Shown one piece after another: positions 1-8,425 of a stretch of DNA of 64,000 nt; the first letter of the stretch is position 1; each line of letters opens with the position of its first letter. Source of the stretch: Streptomyces coacervatus (lineage in GTDB: Bacteria; Actinomycetota; Actinomycetes; Streptomycetales; Streptomycetaceae); contig NZ_JARHTP010000022.1 in the NCBI RefSeq assembly GCF_029223485.1, forward strand, positions 1-64,000, written 5' to 3'. The position numbers were made by a program, and so were the translations under genes. The notes beneath the pieces are model-generated. The model saw only the letters and a list, made by a program, of their open reading frames with translations. It ran no database searches and was not told where the DNA came from.

Positions 1-4
1 CCCC

Positions 5-53
5 CGAGGCCGTTCAGGCCGAAGCGGGGGGCCTGGGGGGCGCAGCCCCCCAG
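5..53. repeat. Dispersed intergenic repeat with terminator-like hairpin after ilvE
   Basis: Bases 5-30 are identical to 51577-51602, another intergenic copy in this window. Within it, CTGGGGGGC (33-41) and GCCCCCCAG (45-53) form a 9-bp stem with a three-base loop. It lies about 30 bases downstream of the ilvE stop on the minus strand, so it can act as the ilvE terminator. Repeats of this kind are common between Streptomyces genes, and their role is not settled. Confidence 0.7.
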
Positions 54-80
54 TAGGGCGCCCCCCAGTACGTCCACCCC

Positions 81-1169
81 TCAGGCGAGAGGGTGCATCC
101 AACCGTGCCGATCCTCCGCCGTCCCGCGCTGAATATCCAGCAGCGCCTCACGGAGCCGGAGCGTGACCTCGCCCGGCTCCCCGCCCGCCTGCTGCCACTC
201 GGCGCTCTCGCGCTTGACCGTGCCGACGGGGGTGATGACCGCCGCGGTGCCGCAGGCGAACACCTCGGTGAGGGTGCCGTTCTCGGCGTCGCGCTGCCAC
301 TGGTCGATGGAGATACGGCCCTCCTGCGACTCGTAGCCGAGATCGCGGGCGACCGTCAGCAGCGAGTCACGCGTCACGCCCTCCAGGATGGAGCCCGTCA
401 GGGACGGGGTGACGATCTTGTCGCCGTACACGAAGTACAGGTTCATGCCGCCGAGTTCCTCGACCCACTTGTGCTCGACCGCGTCGAGGTAGCAGACCTG
501 GTCGCAGCCCTTGGCGGCGGCCTCGGCCTGGGCGAGGAGAGAGGCCGCGTAGTTTCCGCCGGTCTTGGCGTCGCCCATGCCGCCGGGGACGGCGCGGACG
601 CGGTCCTCGGAGAGCCAGATGGAGACGGGCTTGACCCCGCCGGGGAAGTACGCACCGGCGGGAGAAGCGATGACGAGGAAGAGGTACTCGTTGGCGGGCT
701 TCACGCCCAGGCCGACCTCGGTCGCGATCATGAACGGGCGGAGGTAGAGGGACTCCTCGCCGCCGTGCGCGGGCACCCATGCCTTGTCCTGCTGGACGAG
801 GACGTCGCAGGCCTCGATGAACGTCTCGACCGGCAGCTCGGGCATGCCGAGACGGTGCGCGGAGCGCTGGAAGCGGCGGGCGTTCATCTCGGGGCGGAAG
901 GTGGCGACCGTGCCGTCGGGCCGGCGGTAGGCCTTGAGGCCCTCGAAGATCTCCTGCGCGTAGTGCAGGGTCATGTTCGCCGGGTCGAGGGAGAGCGGGC
1001 CGTACGGGACGAGCTGGCCGTCGTGCCAGCCCCGGCCCTCGGTCCACTTGATCGTCACCATGTGGTCGGTGAAGTGGCGGCCGAACCCGGGGTTGGCCAG
1101 GATCGCCTCACGCTCCGCGTCGGAGAGTGGCGAGGCCGAGGGCTTGAGCTCGATCGTGGGCGTCGTCAT
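81..1169 (-). CDS. ilvE: Branched-chain amino acid aminotransferase
   Basis: This cytoplasmic PLP-dependent class IV aminotransferase exchanges amino groups between glutamate and the 2-oxo acids of leucine, isoleucine and valine. The 362-residue length is typical of the family. The PLP lysine is K202 in the context GDAKTGGNYA, and the context EIFEGLKAYR near residue 75 is also characteristic. I chose the ATG at 1169 because AAGGAC lies just upstream; an upstream in-frame extension of 28 residues has no family character. leuB lies upstream on the same strand across a 251-base gap that contains the leuB terminator, so ilvE probably has its own promoter. Identity is near certain. Confidence 0.97.
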   Translation of the reverse strand: MTTPTIELKPSASPLSDAEREAILANPGFGRHFTDHMVTIKWTEGRGWHDGQLVPYGPLSLDPANMTLHYAQEIFEGLKAYRRPDGTVATFRPEMNARRFQRSAHRLGMPELPVETFIEACDVLVQQDKAWVPAHGGEESLYLRPFMIATEVGLGVKPANEYLFLVIASPAGAYFPGGVKPVSIWLSEDRVRAVPGGMGDAKTGGNYAASLLAQAEAAAKGCDQVCYLDAVEHKWVEELGGMNLYFVYGDKIVTPSLTGSILEGVTRDSLLTVARDLGYESQEGRISIDQWQRDAENGTLTEVFACGTAAVITPVGTVKRESAEWQQAGGEPGEVTLRLREALLDIQRGTAEDRHGWMHPLA

Positions 1170-1363
1170 GAGTGGTTGTCCTTCACCGGTTGTGTGTGAC
1201 GGGCCGCGCTCACGCCCGCACTGCCAGTGGCCAGTGCTAGGACGTCCGAGCATTCCCTCAATCCGCGGCTCCGCGTTCGATTATCGCAAGCGGGGGTCCG
1301 TGGACGAAACGGCGTGAAATGCGGCCCAGGGGTTGATGGTGGCACCCGGCGGGGGACATGCGA

Positions 1364-1394
1364 AAGCCGCCGGGTGCGAGTGACCCGGCGGCTT
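1364..1394. terminator. Terminator hairpin after leuB
   Basis: AAGCCGCCGGGT (1364-1375) and ACCCGGCGGCTT (1383-1394) form a perfect 12-bp stem with a 7-base loop, 26 bases beyond the leuB stop on the minus strand. A short T run follows on that strand. It separates leuB from ilvE. Confidence 0.85.
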
Positions 1395-1420
1395 CGAAGG
1401 TGTTCGAGAGTCGCGGCGGG

Positions 1421-2464
1421 TCAGCCGGCTACTCGTACGGCCAGCGCGTCGCCGATCTCCGACGTGCTGCGGGCGGGCCTGCCGTTGCGCTCCGCGAGGT
1501 CGGCGGAGACCGCCTCGTCGATGCGCGCGGCCTCGGCCTCGTAGCCGAGGTGACGCAGGAGCAGCGCGACGGACAGGACCGTGGCGGAGGGGTCTGCCTT
1601 GCCCTGGCCCGCGATGTCGGGCGCCGAGCCGTGCACGGGCTCGAACATCGAGGGAAACTCACCGGACGGGTTGATGTTCCCGCTCGCGGCGACGCCGATA
1701 CCGCCGGAGACGGCCGCGGCCAGGTCGGTGATGATGTCGCCGAAGAGGTTGTCGGTGACGATCACATCGAAGCGCTCGGGCTGCGTGACCAGGTAGATGG
1801 TCGCCGCGTCCACGTGCATGTACTCGGTGGTGACCTCGGGGAACTCCGCGGCCACCTTGTTGAAGATGTTGGTCCACAGGTGACCCGCGAAGGTCAGCAC
1901 GTTGTTCTTGTGGATCAGCGCGAGCTTCTTGCGCGGGCGGGCCTGCGCACGGGCGAAGGCGTCACGGACGACCCGCTCCACACCGAAGGCGGTGTTCACG
2001 GAGACCTCGGTGGCGACCTCGTGCTCGGTGCCCTTGCGGATGGTGCCGCCGTTGCCGGTGTACGGGCCCTCGGTGCCCTCGCGGACCACGACGAAGTCGA
2101 TGCTCGGCTCACCGGCCAGCGGGGTGACGACGCCCGGAAGGAGCTTCGACGGACGCAGGTTGACGTGGTGGTCGAAGGCGAAGCGGAGCTTGAGCAGGAA
2201 ACCGCGCTCCAGCACGCCGGACGGGACCGACGGGTCGCCGATGGCGCCCAGCAGAATGGCGTCGTGCTGCTTCAGCGCGTCCAGGTCGGCGTCGGTGAGG
2301 GTCTCACCGGTGTCGTGGTAGCGCCTGGCGCCGAAGTCGTACTCCTTGGTCTCCAGCTTCACATCCTGCGGAAGGACGGCGGAGAGGACCTTCAGACCTT
2401 CGGCCACGACCTCCTGGCCGATGCCGTCACCGGGAATCACTGCGAGATTGATGCTGCGAGACAT
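1421..2464 (-). CDS. leuB: 3-isopropylmalate dehydrogenase
   Basis: The enzyme oxidises and decarboxylates 3-isopropylmalate to 2-oxoisocaproate with NAD, the third step of leucine synthesis, in the cytoplasm. The protein has 347 residues, the usual length for the actinobacterial form. The N-terminal VIPGDGIGQEV motif and the metal- and substrate-binding context VTDNLFGDIITD are visible. The C-terminal nucleotide-binding context EPVHGSAPDIAGQGKA is also complete. It starts at an ATG at 2464. It lies divergent from the phosphatase gene at 2607, with 142 bases between the two starts, and is followed by a strong hairpin. IlvE, 250 bases away, takes the pathway product. Confidence 0.97.
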   Translation of the reverse strand: MSRSINLAVIPGDGIGQEVVAEGLKVLSAVLPQDVKLETKEYDFGARRYHDTGETLTDADLDALKQHDAILLGAIGDPSVPSGVLERGFLLKLRFAFDHHVNLRPSKLLPGVVTPLAGEPSIDFVVVREGTEGPYTGNGGTIRKGTEHEVATEVSVNTAFGVERVVRDAFARAQARPRKKLALIHKNNVLTFAGHLWTNIFNKVAAEFPEVTTEYMHVDAATIYLVTQPERFDVIVTDNLFGDIITDLAAAVSGGIGVAASGNINPSGEFPSMFEPVHGSAPDIAGQGKADPSATVLSVALLLRHLGYEAEAARIDEAVSADLAERNGRPARSTSEIGDALAVRVAG

Positions 2465-2606
2465 GTCGGCACCCTACTCCCCGTCCCATGGGATGACACA
2501 GGCCGTCCGTCATACGGACACCCGATCGGGCGGCGCTGTCATCCCGACGCCCTCCATTCACCCGTACGTATGGCGGGCGTTGGGATTCGCTGGGAATGTC
2601 CCCCGT

Positions 2607-4172
2607 ATGGACATACCCGACTTCGGCATTCCGCCGCAGCTCGCGCACCGGATGAGCATGGCCGAGCAGCACGAGTACCTGCGCACCAAGCTCGTCCGGC
2701 GCCGCACGCTGGTGACGGCGGGCGCGGTGGCGGCCGGCGGGCTGCTGACCGGCTGCGGAGGCAGCGGCTCGGGGGCACAGGGCACGGCGACCACGGCGCC
2801 CGCGACCTCGAAGGTCCACGGCTCCGTCGTCTCCCCGTTCGGCCGCCATCTCGCCTTCGGCGCCGACCCGAAGACGCAGATGCGGATCTCCTGGCAGGTG
2901 CCGTTCGCGGTGCGCAAGCCGTACGTCCGCATCGGCCTGACCCCCGACGACCTGAGCCGGAAGATCGAGGCCGAGGTCCGCGACCTGCACACGCCGGGCG
3001 TGACGGGCGTGCGTTCGGCGCTGGAGCAGTACTACCTGCACGCGGCCCTGGACGGTCTGCACCCCGGCACGACGTACTACTACGGCGTCGGCCACGAGGG
3101 CTTCGACCCGGCCGCCCCCGCCCATCGCTCCACCATCGGCACCTTCCGCACGGCGCCCGCAACCCGCGAGAAGTTCGTGTTCACGGCCTTCGGCGACCAG
3201 GGCGTCAGCCAGGCCGCGGCCGCCAACGACCACGTGATCCTGCGCCAGAAGCCCGCCTTCCATCTCCATGCGGGCGACATCTGCTACGCGGACACCAACG
3301 GCCGCGGCGAGAAGTCGGACGGCTACGACCCCGCCTTCTGGGACCTGTTCCTCAAGCAGAACGAGTCGGTGGCGAGTTCGGTGCCGTGGATGGTGACGAC
3401 CGGCAACCACGACATGGAGGCCTGGTATTCGCCGGAGGGTTACGGCGGCCAGCTGGCCCGCTGGTCCCTGCCGGACAGCGGCTTCGATTCGCGCACGGCG
3501 CCGGGGGTGTACGCGTTCACGTACGGCAACGTCGGCTTCGTGGCGCTGGACGCCAACGATGTGTCGTACGAGATCCCCGCCAACTTCGGCCACAGCGGCG
3601 GCAGGCAGACGAAGTGGCTGGACAAGAAGCTGGGCGAACTGCGGGCCGCGAAGGACGTCGACTTCGTCGTCGTCTTCTTCCACCACTGCGCCTACTCGAC
3701 CTCCGCGCACGCCTCCGACGGCGGAGTGCGGGCGGAGTGGCTGCCGCTGTTCGCCGAGCACCAGGTGGACCTGGTGATCAACGGCCACAACCACGTCTAC
3801 GAGCGGACCGACGCCATCAGGAGCGGCGAGGTCGGCAGGTCCGTACCCATCGGGGCGTCGACGGACCCGACGAAGGACGGGATCGTGTACGTCACGGCGG
3901 GCGGCGGCGGCCGGGATCTGTACGGCTTCCCGGCGGGCGTGAAGGAGAGCTACGAGGGACACGTCACCCACCACGACTCCGTCGACACCTTCCAGTGGAC
4001 GAAGTCGAAGGCGTCCGAGGCGGAGACCGTGGAGTGGTCGCGGGTGCGCTACCGGGGCTTCTCCCTCCTCTCGGTGGAGGCGGAGAGCGGTGCGAAGCCC
4101 GTCCTGAAGGTGTCGGCGCTCACGGACAGCGGCAAGCGCATCGATCACTTCGAGGTGCGGCGCGGGGCGTGA
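2607..4172 (+). CDS. Secreted purple-acid-phosphatase-like metallophosphoesterase (Tat lipoprotein)
   Basis: This is an exported phosphoesterase of 522 residues. The five metal-binding blocks of the purple acid phosphatase family appear in order: GDQG, GDICYAD, GNHD, FFHH and GHNHVYE. A fibronectin-like N-terminal domain comes first. The N-terminus carries RRR at 31-33, then a hydrophobic stretch ending in LTGC with C50. This suggests Tat export followed by lipidation. I chose the ATG at 2607; the frame stays open upstream, but that part lacks any protein character and would overlap leuB in antisense. The true substrate is unknown. A role in scavenging phosphate from organic esters is an inference from the family. 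Confidence 0.88.
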   Translation: MDIPDFGIPPQLAHRMSMAEQHEYLRTKLVRRRTLVTAGAVAAGGLLTGCGGSGSGAQGTATTAPATSKVHGSVVSPFGRHLAFGADPKTQMRISWQVPFAVRKPYVRIGLTPDDLSRKIEAEVRDLHTPGVTGVRSALEQYYLHAALDGLHPGTTYYYGVGHEGFDPAAPAHRSTIGTFRTAPATREKFVFTAFGDQGVSQAAAANDHVILRQKPAFHLHAGDICYADTNGRGEKSDGYDPAFWDLFLKQNESVASSVPWMVTTGNHDMEAWYSPEGYGGQLARWSLPDSGFDSRTAPGVYAFTYGNVGFVALDANDVSYEIPANFGHSGGRQTKWLDKKLGELRAAKDVDFVVVFFHHCAYSTSAHASDGGVRAEWLPLFAEHQVDLVINGHNHVYERTDAIRSGEVGRSVPIGASTDPTKDGIVYVTAGGGGRDLYGFPAGVKESYEGHVTHHDSVDTFQWTKSKASEAETVEWSRVRYRGFSLLSVEAESGAKPVLKVSALTDSGKRIDHFEVRRGA

Positions 4173-4226
4173 GTCCGCGCCGCACCTCGTGCGGGCGCGG
4201 CTCCCGGCTTATGTGTGGTTCCCGGC

Positions 4227-4358
4227 TCAGTGGCCGGTCGAACCGCCGTTGTCCCTGCGGTCGAGGGCGCGCTGGAGGGCGGCTGCAGCGTTCTTGCGGT
4301 CGGACTCGCTCGTACGGGAGATGTGACGGACTCGGCGGCGTGCGGTCGTCTCGGCCAT
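4227..4358 (-). CDS. Small conserved basic protein, 43 residues
   Basis: An ATG at 4358 is preceded by AAGGAG at good spacing and opens a 43-residue frame ending at 4227. The protein begins MAETTARRRVRHISRTSESD and continues with an Ala/Arg-rich helix-like segment. It has no membrane segment and no known catalytic motif. I believe similar short proteins occur in other Streptomyces, but I cannot name a family or function. It is convergent with the phosphatase gene (54-base gap) and divergent from the oxidoreductase gene at 4680. Confidence 0.7.
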   Translation of the reverse strand: MAETTARRRVRHISRTSESDRKNAAAALQRALDRRDNGGSTGH

Positions 4359-4679
4359 GGGAAATCGACTCCTTCGAAATCCGGGAGTGCGGACGGGGTT
4401 ACGAGACGCCGGATGGGGCGGGGAGCGGTGCCGCAGGGGTTGCCTGCACGGGGCGCGCTCACGACCGCCATTCGCTTGGTCGAGCGAGACGTTCGGCTCC
4501 TACAAAAGTAAGGGAGCGGGCCCGGTCTGTCTCCACAATTACTCGGACTTCCTACTATCTGAGACGGTGCATTGGGTCACACCGCGCTGAGCTGCGCTTT
4601 CTCCGTTCGGGCCGGTGTCTGCTGACAGCGGCCGACCGGGGGAGCACGATGGGGAGACCGGACTCGGGAGGGAGACCCG
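4359..4679. promoter_or_regulatory. Divergent intergenic region, 321 bases, without a gene
   Basis: This stretch separates the 43-residue gene (minus) from the oxidoreductase gene (plus) and must hold both promoters. The middle, 4500-4570, is noticeably richer in A and T than its surroundings, as promoter DNA often is here. I could not assign convincing -35/-10 pairs. The only clear signals are AAGGAG before the minus gene and GGGAGGGAG before the plus gene. I see no credible coding frame. Confidence 0.5.
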
Positions 4680-5627
4680 ATGACCACGGAACGTTCCCGC
4701 ACTCTGGTGATGACCCAGCACCGGTTCGGCGGGCCCGAGGTCCTGGAGATCGAGGAGCGGTCGCGCCCCGTCCCCGCCCCGGGCGAGGTCCTGCTCCGTG
4801 TGCACGCGGCCGGCGTCAACGTAGTGGACCTGCTGGCGCGTTCGGGCACGGCCCCGCTGTACGGGGAGCCGCCTTTCACGCTGGGACAGGACGTGTCCGG
4901 CGTCGTGGAGGCCGTCGGCGACTCGGTCACCGGACTCCGCCCCGGCGACGAGGCCTTCGCCGGGATCGAGGCCGGCGGATACGCCACCCACGTCACCGCC
5001 CCCGCCGCCCACTTCGCCCCGAAACCCGCCACCCTCGACCACATCCACGCGGCCGCCGCCCCGACGGCCACACTCACCGCCTGGCAGGCCCTGATCGACA
5101 TCGCCCAAGTCGGCCCGGGAACCCGGGTGTTGATCCATGCGGCGGCCGGCGGTGTCGGGCACGCGGCGGTGCAGCTGGCCAAGGCGGAGGGCGCATACGT
5201 CATCGGCACCGCCCGCACCGCCAACCACGCCTTCCTGCACGACCTCGGCGCCGACGAACTGATCGACTACACGACCACCGACTTCACCGACGCCGTGCAC
5301 GACATCGACGTGGCCCTCGACCTGATAGGCGGCGACTACGGCCCCCGCACCCTGGGCACCCTCCGCCCGAACGGCCTCCTCGTCGCCGCGATCCCCGGCG
5401 ACCTGGGCCTGTCCCCGGAGGAGGTGGAGGCCCGCGGGATGCGCTTCGCGGTCGTCCAGGCAAAACCCTCGGGCGAACGCCTCGCCAAGATCGCCGCCCT
5501 CCTGGCGAGCGACCGCATCCGCATCCACGTGGCGGCGGCTCTCCCGTTCGCAGAGGTGGCCAAGGCACACGAGCTGGGCGAGTCTGGACATGCGAAGGGC
5601 AAGCTCGTACTCGTCCTGTCGGACTGA
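4680..5627 (+). CDS. NAD(P)H:quinone oxidoreductase-like protein, zeta-crystallin type MDR
   Basis: This is a medium-chain dehydrogenase/reductase of 315 residues without zinc ligands, the pattern of quinone oxidoreductases and enoyl reductases. The N-terminal GroES-like half contains GQDVSGVVEAVG. The Rossmann half contains the nucleotide-binding context AAAGGVGHAAVQLAK. A strong GGGAGGGAG site precedes the ATG at 4680. The DUF5988 gene starts 23 bases downstream and is probably cotranscribed. It is likely cytoplasmic and NADPH dependent. The substrate cannot be told from sequence. Confidence 0.88.
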   Translation: MTTERSRTLVMTQHRFGGPEVLEIEERSRPVPAPGEVLLRVHAAGVNVVDLLARSGTAPLYGEPPFTLGQDVSGVVEAVGDSVTGLRPGDEAFAGIEAGGYATHVTAPAAHFAPKPATLDHIHAAAAPTATLTAWQALIDIAQVGPGTRVLIHAAAGGVGHAAVQLAKAEGAYVIGTARTANHAFLHDLGADELIDYTTTDFTDAVHDIDVALDLIGGDYGPRTLGTLRPNGLLVAAIPGDLGLSPEEVEARGMRFAVVQAKPSGERLAKIAALLASDRIRIHVAAALPFAEVAKAHELGESGHAKGKLVLVLSD

Positions 5628-5650
5628 CAGTGAAGAGGGAGGGTGAGGTC

Positions 5651-5857
5651 ATGAACGACAACGCCAAGGCACTCCTGGAGGGCGGCCCCCGGGATCTGCC
5701 CCAGCGGATCGTCCCGGTCCCGTCGCCCGGATCCGACGTCAAGATCGAGATCCGCAACGGCTACGAGCACTTCAGGGCCACCTCGCGCCAGGCGGACACC
5801 CCGGAGGGCAGCCTCCCGGTGTACGAGTGGTGGGAGCGGACGGAAATGCCCAGCTAG
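5651..5857 (+). CDS. DUF5988 family protein, 68 residues
   Basis: This short protein shows LLEGGP, then LPQRIV, then the context GYEHF, and ends in a WERT motif. I recognise these as marks of DUF5988, an actinobacterial family of unknown function often found near secondary-metabolite or oxidoreductase genes. The ATG at 5651 has a purine-rich GAGGGAGGGTGAGG stretch before it. It lies 23 bases behind the oxidoreductase and its stop overlaps the stop of the convergent iminopeptidase gene by four bases. No signal peptide or membrane segment is visible. Confidence 0.8.
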   Translation: MNDNAKALLEGGPRDLPQRIVPVPSPGSDVKIEIRNGYEHFRATSRQADTPEGSLPVYEWWERTEMPS

Positions 5858-6729
5858 GCCGGCGCCGACGCGACCGCCTCCCGGAAGCCCTTCGGGTCGT
5901 CCGTCCACACCATGTGCCCCGCGTCGGGCAGGATCACCCGGCGGACGCGGGGCAGGGCCCGTTCCAGGGAGTCCACGGCGGAGCGCGGGCGGATGTCGTG
6001 GGCTCCGTCGACGATCAGTACGGGCAGGTCGAGGGAGCGGCAGGCGTCGTGGAGCTCGGGCGTGCCCCAGTTGAGCCCGCGTTCCTGGTTGAGGGCCTTG
6101 TTGCTCTCGTGGTTGACGCCGAACCAGGGGTCGGCCATCCGCCCCGCGTGCTCCAGGGCGCGCTCGCGGTCCTGGAACTCGGCCGACCACTGGAGGACCG
6201 ACATCTCCCGGTCCTCGTCCTCGGAGCGCGTCGGCCGGTTCTTCAACTCCCGCCAGCGCGCGAGGTGTTCGGGATGCTCGCCGAGCCGGGCGAGGAGGCC
6301 CGCCTGGTAGTCCGGGTGCCAGTCGGCGTCGGGGCCGATGCCCGTGCCGGCCACGTACACCAGCCCGCTCACCCGCTCCGGGTGCGCCAGCGCATAGCTC
6401 AACGCCAGCTGCGCACCCCAGGAGTGGCCGAGCAGCCGTATCCGCTCCAGCCCGAAGTGCCGTCGTACGGCGTCGAGATCGGCGACGAAGCGGTCACTCG
6501 TCCATGGCCCGGCGACGGACCGCTCCGAACGCCCGCAGCCGCGCTGGTCCCAGCGCACGACGGGGGTCAGATCGGCCAGCAGCTCCGCCACGTCCGCGAA
6601 CATGTCCCACAGGCCCGGCCCGCCGTGGCACAGCACCAAGGGATCGCCCTCCCCCGACCGTGCGGCCCACAGACGTACGCCGTCGTCGGCCACCACGGTC
6701 GGGGTCTCGTTCTCCTTCATCACGGTCAT
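5854..6729 (-). CDS. Proline iminopeptidase-like alpha/beta hydrolase (S33)
   Basis: The 291-residue protein has an alpha/beta-hydrolase fold. The oxyanion context is HGGPG, the motif WDQRGCGRS is characteristic of prolyl aminopeptidases, the nucleophile elbow is GHSWG, and the late histidine is in DAGHM. The family removes N-terminal proline from peptides in the cytoplasm. It lies 25 bases behind pruA on the same strand, which suggests a proDH-pruA-iminopeptidase operon in which freed proline is oxidised to glutamate. That link is an inference; some relatives are general hydrolases. A second ATG nine bases inside could also be the start. Confidence 0.85.
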   Translation of the reverse strand: MTVMKENETPTVVADDGVRLWAARSGEGDPLVLCHGGPGLWDMFADVAELLADLTPVVRWDQRGCGRSERSVAGPWTSDRFVADLDAVRRHFGLERIRLLGHSWGAQLALSYALAHPERVSGLVYVAGTGIGPDADWHPDYQAGLLARLGEHPEHLARWRELKNRPTRSEDEDREMSVLQWSAEFQDRERALEHAGRMADPWFGVNHESNKALNQERGLNWGTPELHDACRSLDLPVLIVDGAHDIRPRSAVDSLERALPRVRRVILPDAGHMVWTDDPKGFREAVASAPA

Positions 6730-6754
6730 GGGGGCAGTGTGCCCCGATGCCGGG

Positions 6755-8386
6755 TCAGCCCATGTGCGGGTACATGTAGTCGGTCGGCGGGACCAGCGTC
6801 TCCTTGATGGCGCGGGTCAGGGTCCAGCGCTGCAGGTTCTGCGGGGCGCCGGCCTTGTCGTTGGTGCCGGAGGCGCGGCCGCCGCCGAAGGGCTGCTGGC
6901 CGACGACGGCGCCGGTCGACTTGTCGTTGATGTAGAAGTTGCCGGCCGCGTAGCGGAGCTTCTCCATCGTGTAAGCCGCCGCCGCACGGTCGTTGGAGAC
7001 GACCGAGCCGGTCAGCGCGTAGTCGGACACCGACTCCATCTGGGTCAGCATCTCCTCGTACTTGTCGTCCTCGTAGACGTGCACGGCGAGGAACGGGCCG
7101 AAGTACTCGGTGCGGAACACCTCGTTGGCCGGGTCGCTGCACTCGACGACGGTCGGGCGGACGAAGTAGCCGACCGAGTCGTCGTAGGAGCCGCCCGCGA
7201 CGATCGTGCACGCCGGGTCCTGCTTGGCGCGGTCGATCGCGGCCTTGTTCTTGGCGAAGGAGCGGTCGTCGATCACGGCGCCGATGAAGTTGGAGAGGTC
7301 CGTGACGTCACCCATCGTCAGGTAGTCGACCTCGGTCGCGAACTCCTCCTTGAAACCGGAGTTCCAGATGGACGCCGGGATGTAGGCCCGGGAGGTCGCG
7401 CTGCACTTCTGGCCCTGGTACTCGAAGGCACCGCGGGTCAGGGCGGTCTTGAGCACCGCGCGGTCCGCGCTCGGGTGCGCGACCAGGAAGTCCTTGCCGC
7501 CGGTCTCGCCGACCAGGCGCGGGTAGGAGCGGTACTTCTCGATGTTGCTGCCGACCGTCTTCCACAGGTACTGGAAGGTCTTGGTCGAGCCGGTGAAGTG
7601 GATGCCGGCGAGGTCGCGGTGCTCCAGGGCCACCTTCGACACCTCGATGCCGTCACCGGTGACGAGGTTGATGACGCCCTTGGGGAGCCCGGCCTCCTCC
7701 AGGAGCTGCATCAGCAGTACGGCCGCGTGGGTCTGGGTCGGCGACGGCTTCCACACCACCACATTGCCCATGAGCGCGGGAGCGGTGGGCAGATTGCCCG
7801 CAATCGCGCTGAAGTTGAACGGGGTGATCGCGTAGACGAAGCCCTCCAGCGGGCGGTGGTCCAGGCGGTTCCAGACGCCCGGGGAGTTGGCCGGGGGCTG
7901 CTCGGCCAGGATCTGGCGGGCGTAGGCGACGTTGAAGCGCCAGAAGTCGATGAGCTCGCAGGGACAGTCGATCTCGGCCTGCTGGGCGGTCTTCGACTGG
8001 CCGAGCATGGTGGACGCCGCAAGGGTCTCGCGCCACGGGCCGGACAGCAGTTCGGCCGCGCGCAGGATGATCGCGGCGCGGTCGTCGAAGGCCATCGCGC
8101 GCCAGGCGGGCGCGGCTGCGAGAGCCGCGTCGACGGCGTCCTGGGCGTCCTGCTGGGTGGCGTTGGCGTAGGTGCCGATGCGGGCCTTGTGGTTGTGCGG
8201 CTGCACGACGTCGAACCGCTCGCCGCCGCCCATCCGCTTCTCGCCGCCGATGGTCATCGGCAGGTCGACCGGGTTCTCGGCCAGCTCCTTCAGCTTGGCT
8301 TCGAGACGGGCGCGCTCGGGCGAGCCGGGGGCGTAGCCGTGCACCGGCTCGTTGACGGGGGTGGGGACCTGGGTCACAGCGTCCAT
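6755..8386 (-). CDS. pruA: L-glutamate gamma-semialdehyde (1-pyrroline-5-carboxylate) dehydrogenase
   Basis: The enzyme oxidises glutamate semialdehyde to glutamate with NAD, the second step of proline catabolism. The protein has 543 residues, typical of the stand-alone bacterial form. It contains the FTGSTKTF nucleotide-binding context, ETGGKDF with the general-base glutamate, and the catalytic cysteine in GQKCSATSR. It is 39 bases downstream of proline dehydrogenase, so the two steps are made together although they are separate proteins, unlike fused enterobacterial PutA. Confidence 0.96.
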   Translation of the reverse strand: MDAVTQVPTPVNEPVHGYAPGSPERARLEAKLKELAENPVDLPMTIGGEKRMGGGERFDVVQPHNHKARIGTYANATQQDAQDAVDAALAAAPAWRAMAFDDRAAIILRAAELLSGPWRETLAASTMLGQSKTAQQAEIDCPCELIDFWRFNVAYARQILAEQPPANSPGVWNRLDHRPLEGFVYAITPFNFSAIAGNLPTAPALMGNVVVWKPSPTQTHAAVLLMQLLEEAGLPKGVINLVTGDGIEVSKVALEHRDLAGIHFTGSTKTFQYLWKTVGSNIEKYRSYPRLVGETGGKDFLVAHPSADRAVLKTALTRGAFEYQGQKCSATSRAYIPASIWNSGFKEEFATEVDYLTMGDVTDLSNFIGAVIDDRSFAKNKAAIDRAKQDPACTIVAGGSYDDSVGYFVRPTVVECSDPANEVFRTEYFGPFLAVHVYEDDKYEEMLTQMESVSDYALTGSVVSNDRAAAAYTMEKLRYAAGNFYINDKSTGAVVGQQPFGGGRASGTNDKAGAPQNLQRWTLTRAIKETLVPPTDYMYPHMG

Positions 8387-8425
8387 GAGATCCGTAACTC
8401 CTTGAACTTGAGCGGGTGTTCGGGT

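Noticed and set aside
1358..5857. A plus-strand open frame of about 1500 codons running antisense to leuB and through other genes
   Set aside because: It is an artefact of high GC: few stop codons arise in off-frames. Most of it is antisense to leuB or out of frame with the phosphatase and oxidoreductase. Only its last 69 codons (5651-5857, DUF5988) have their own start signal and family features.
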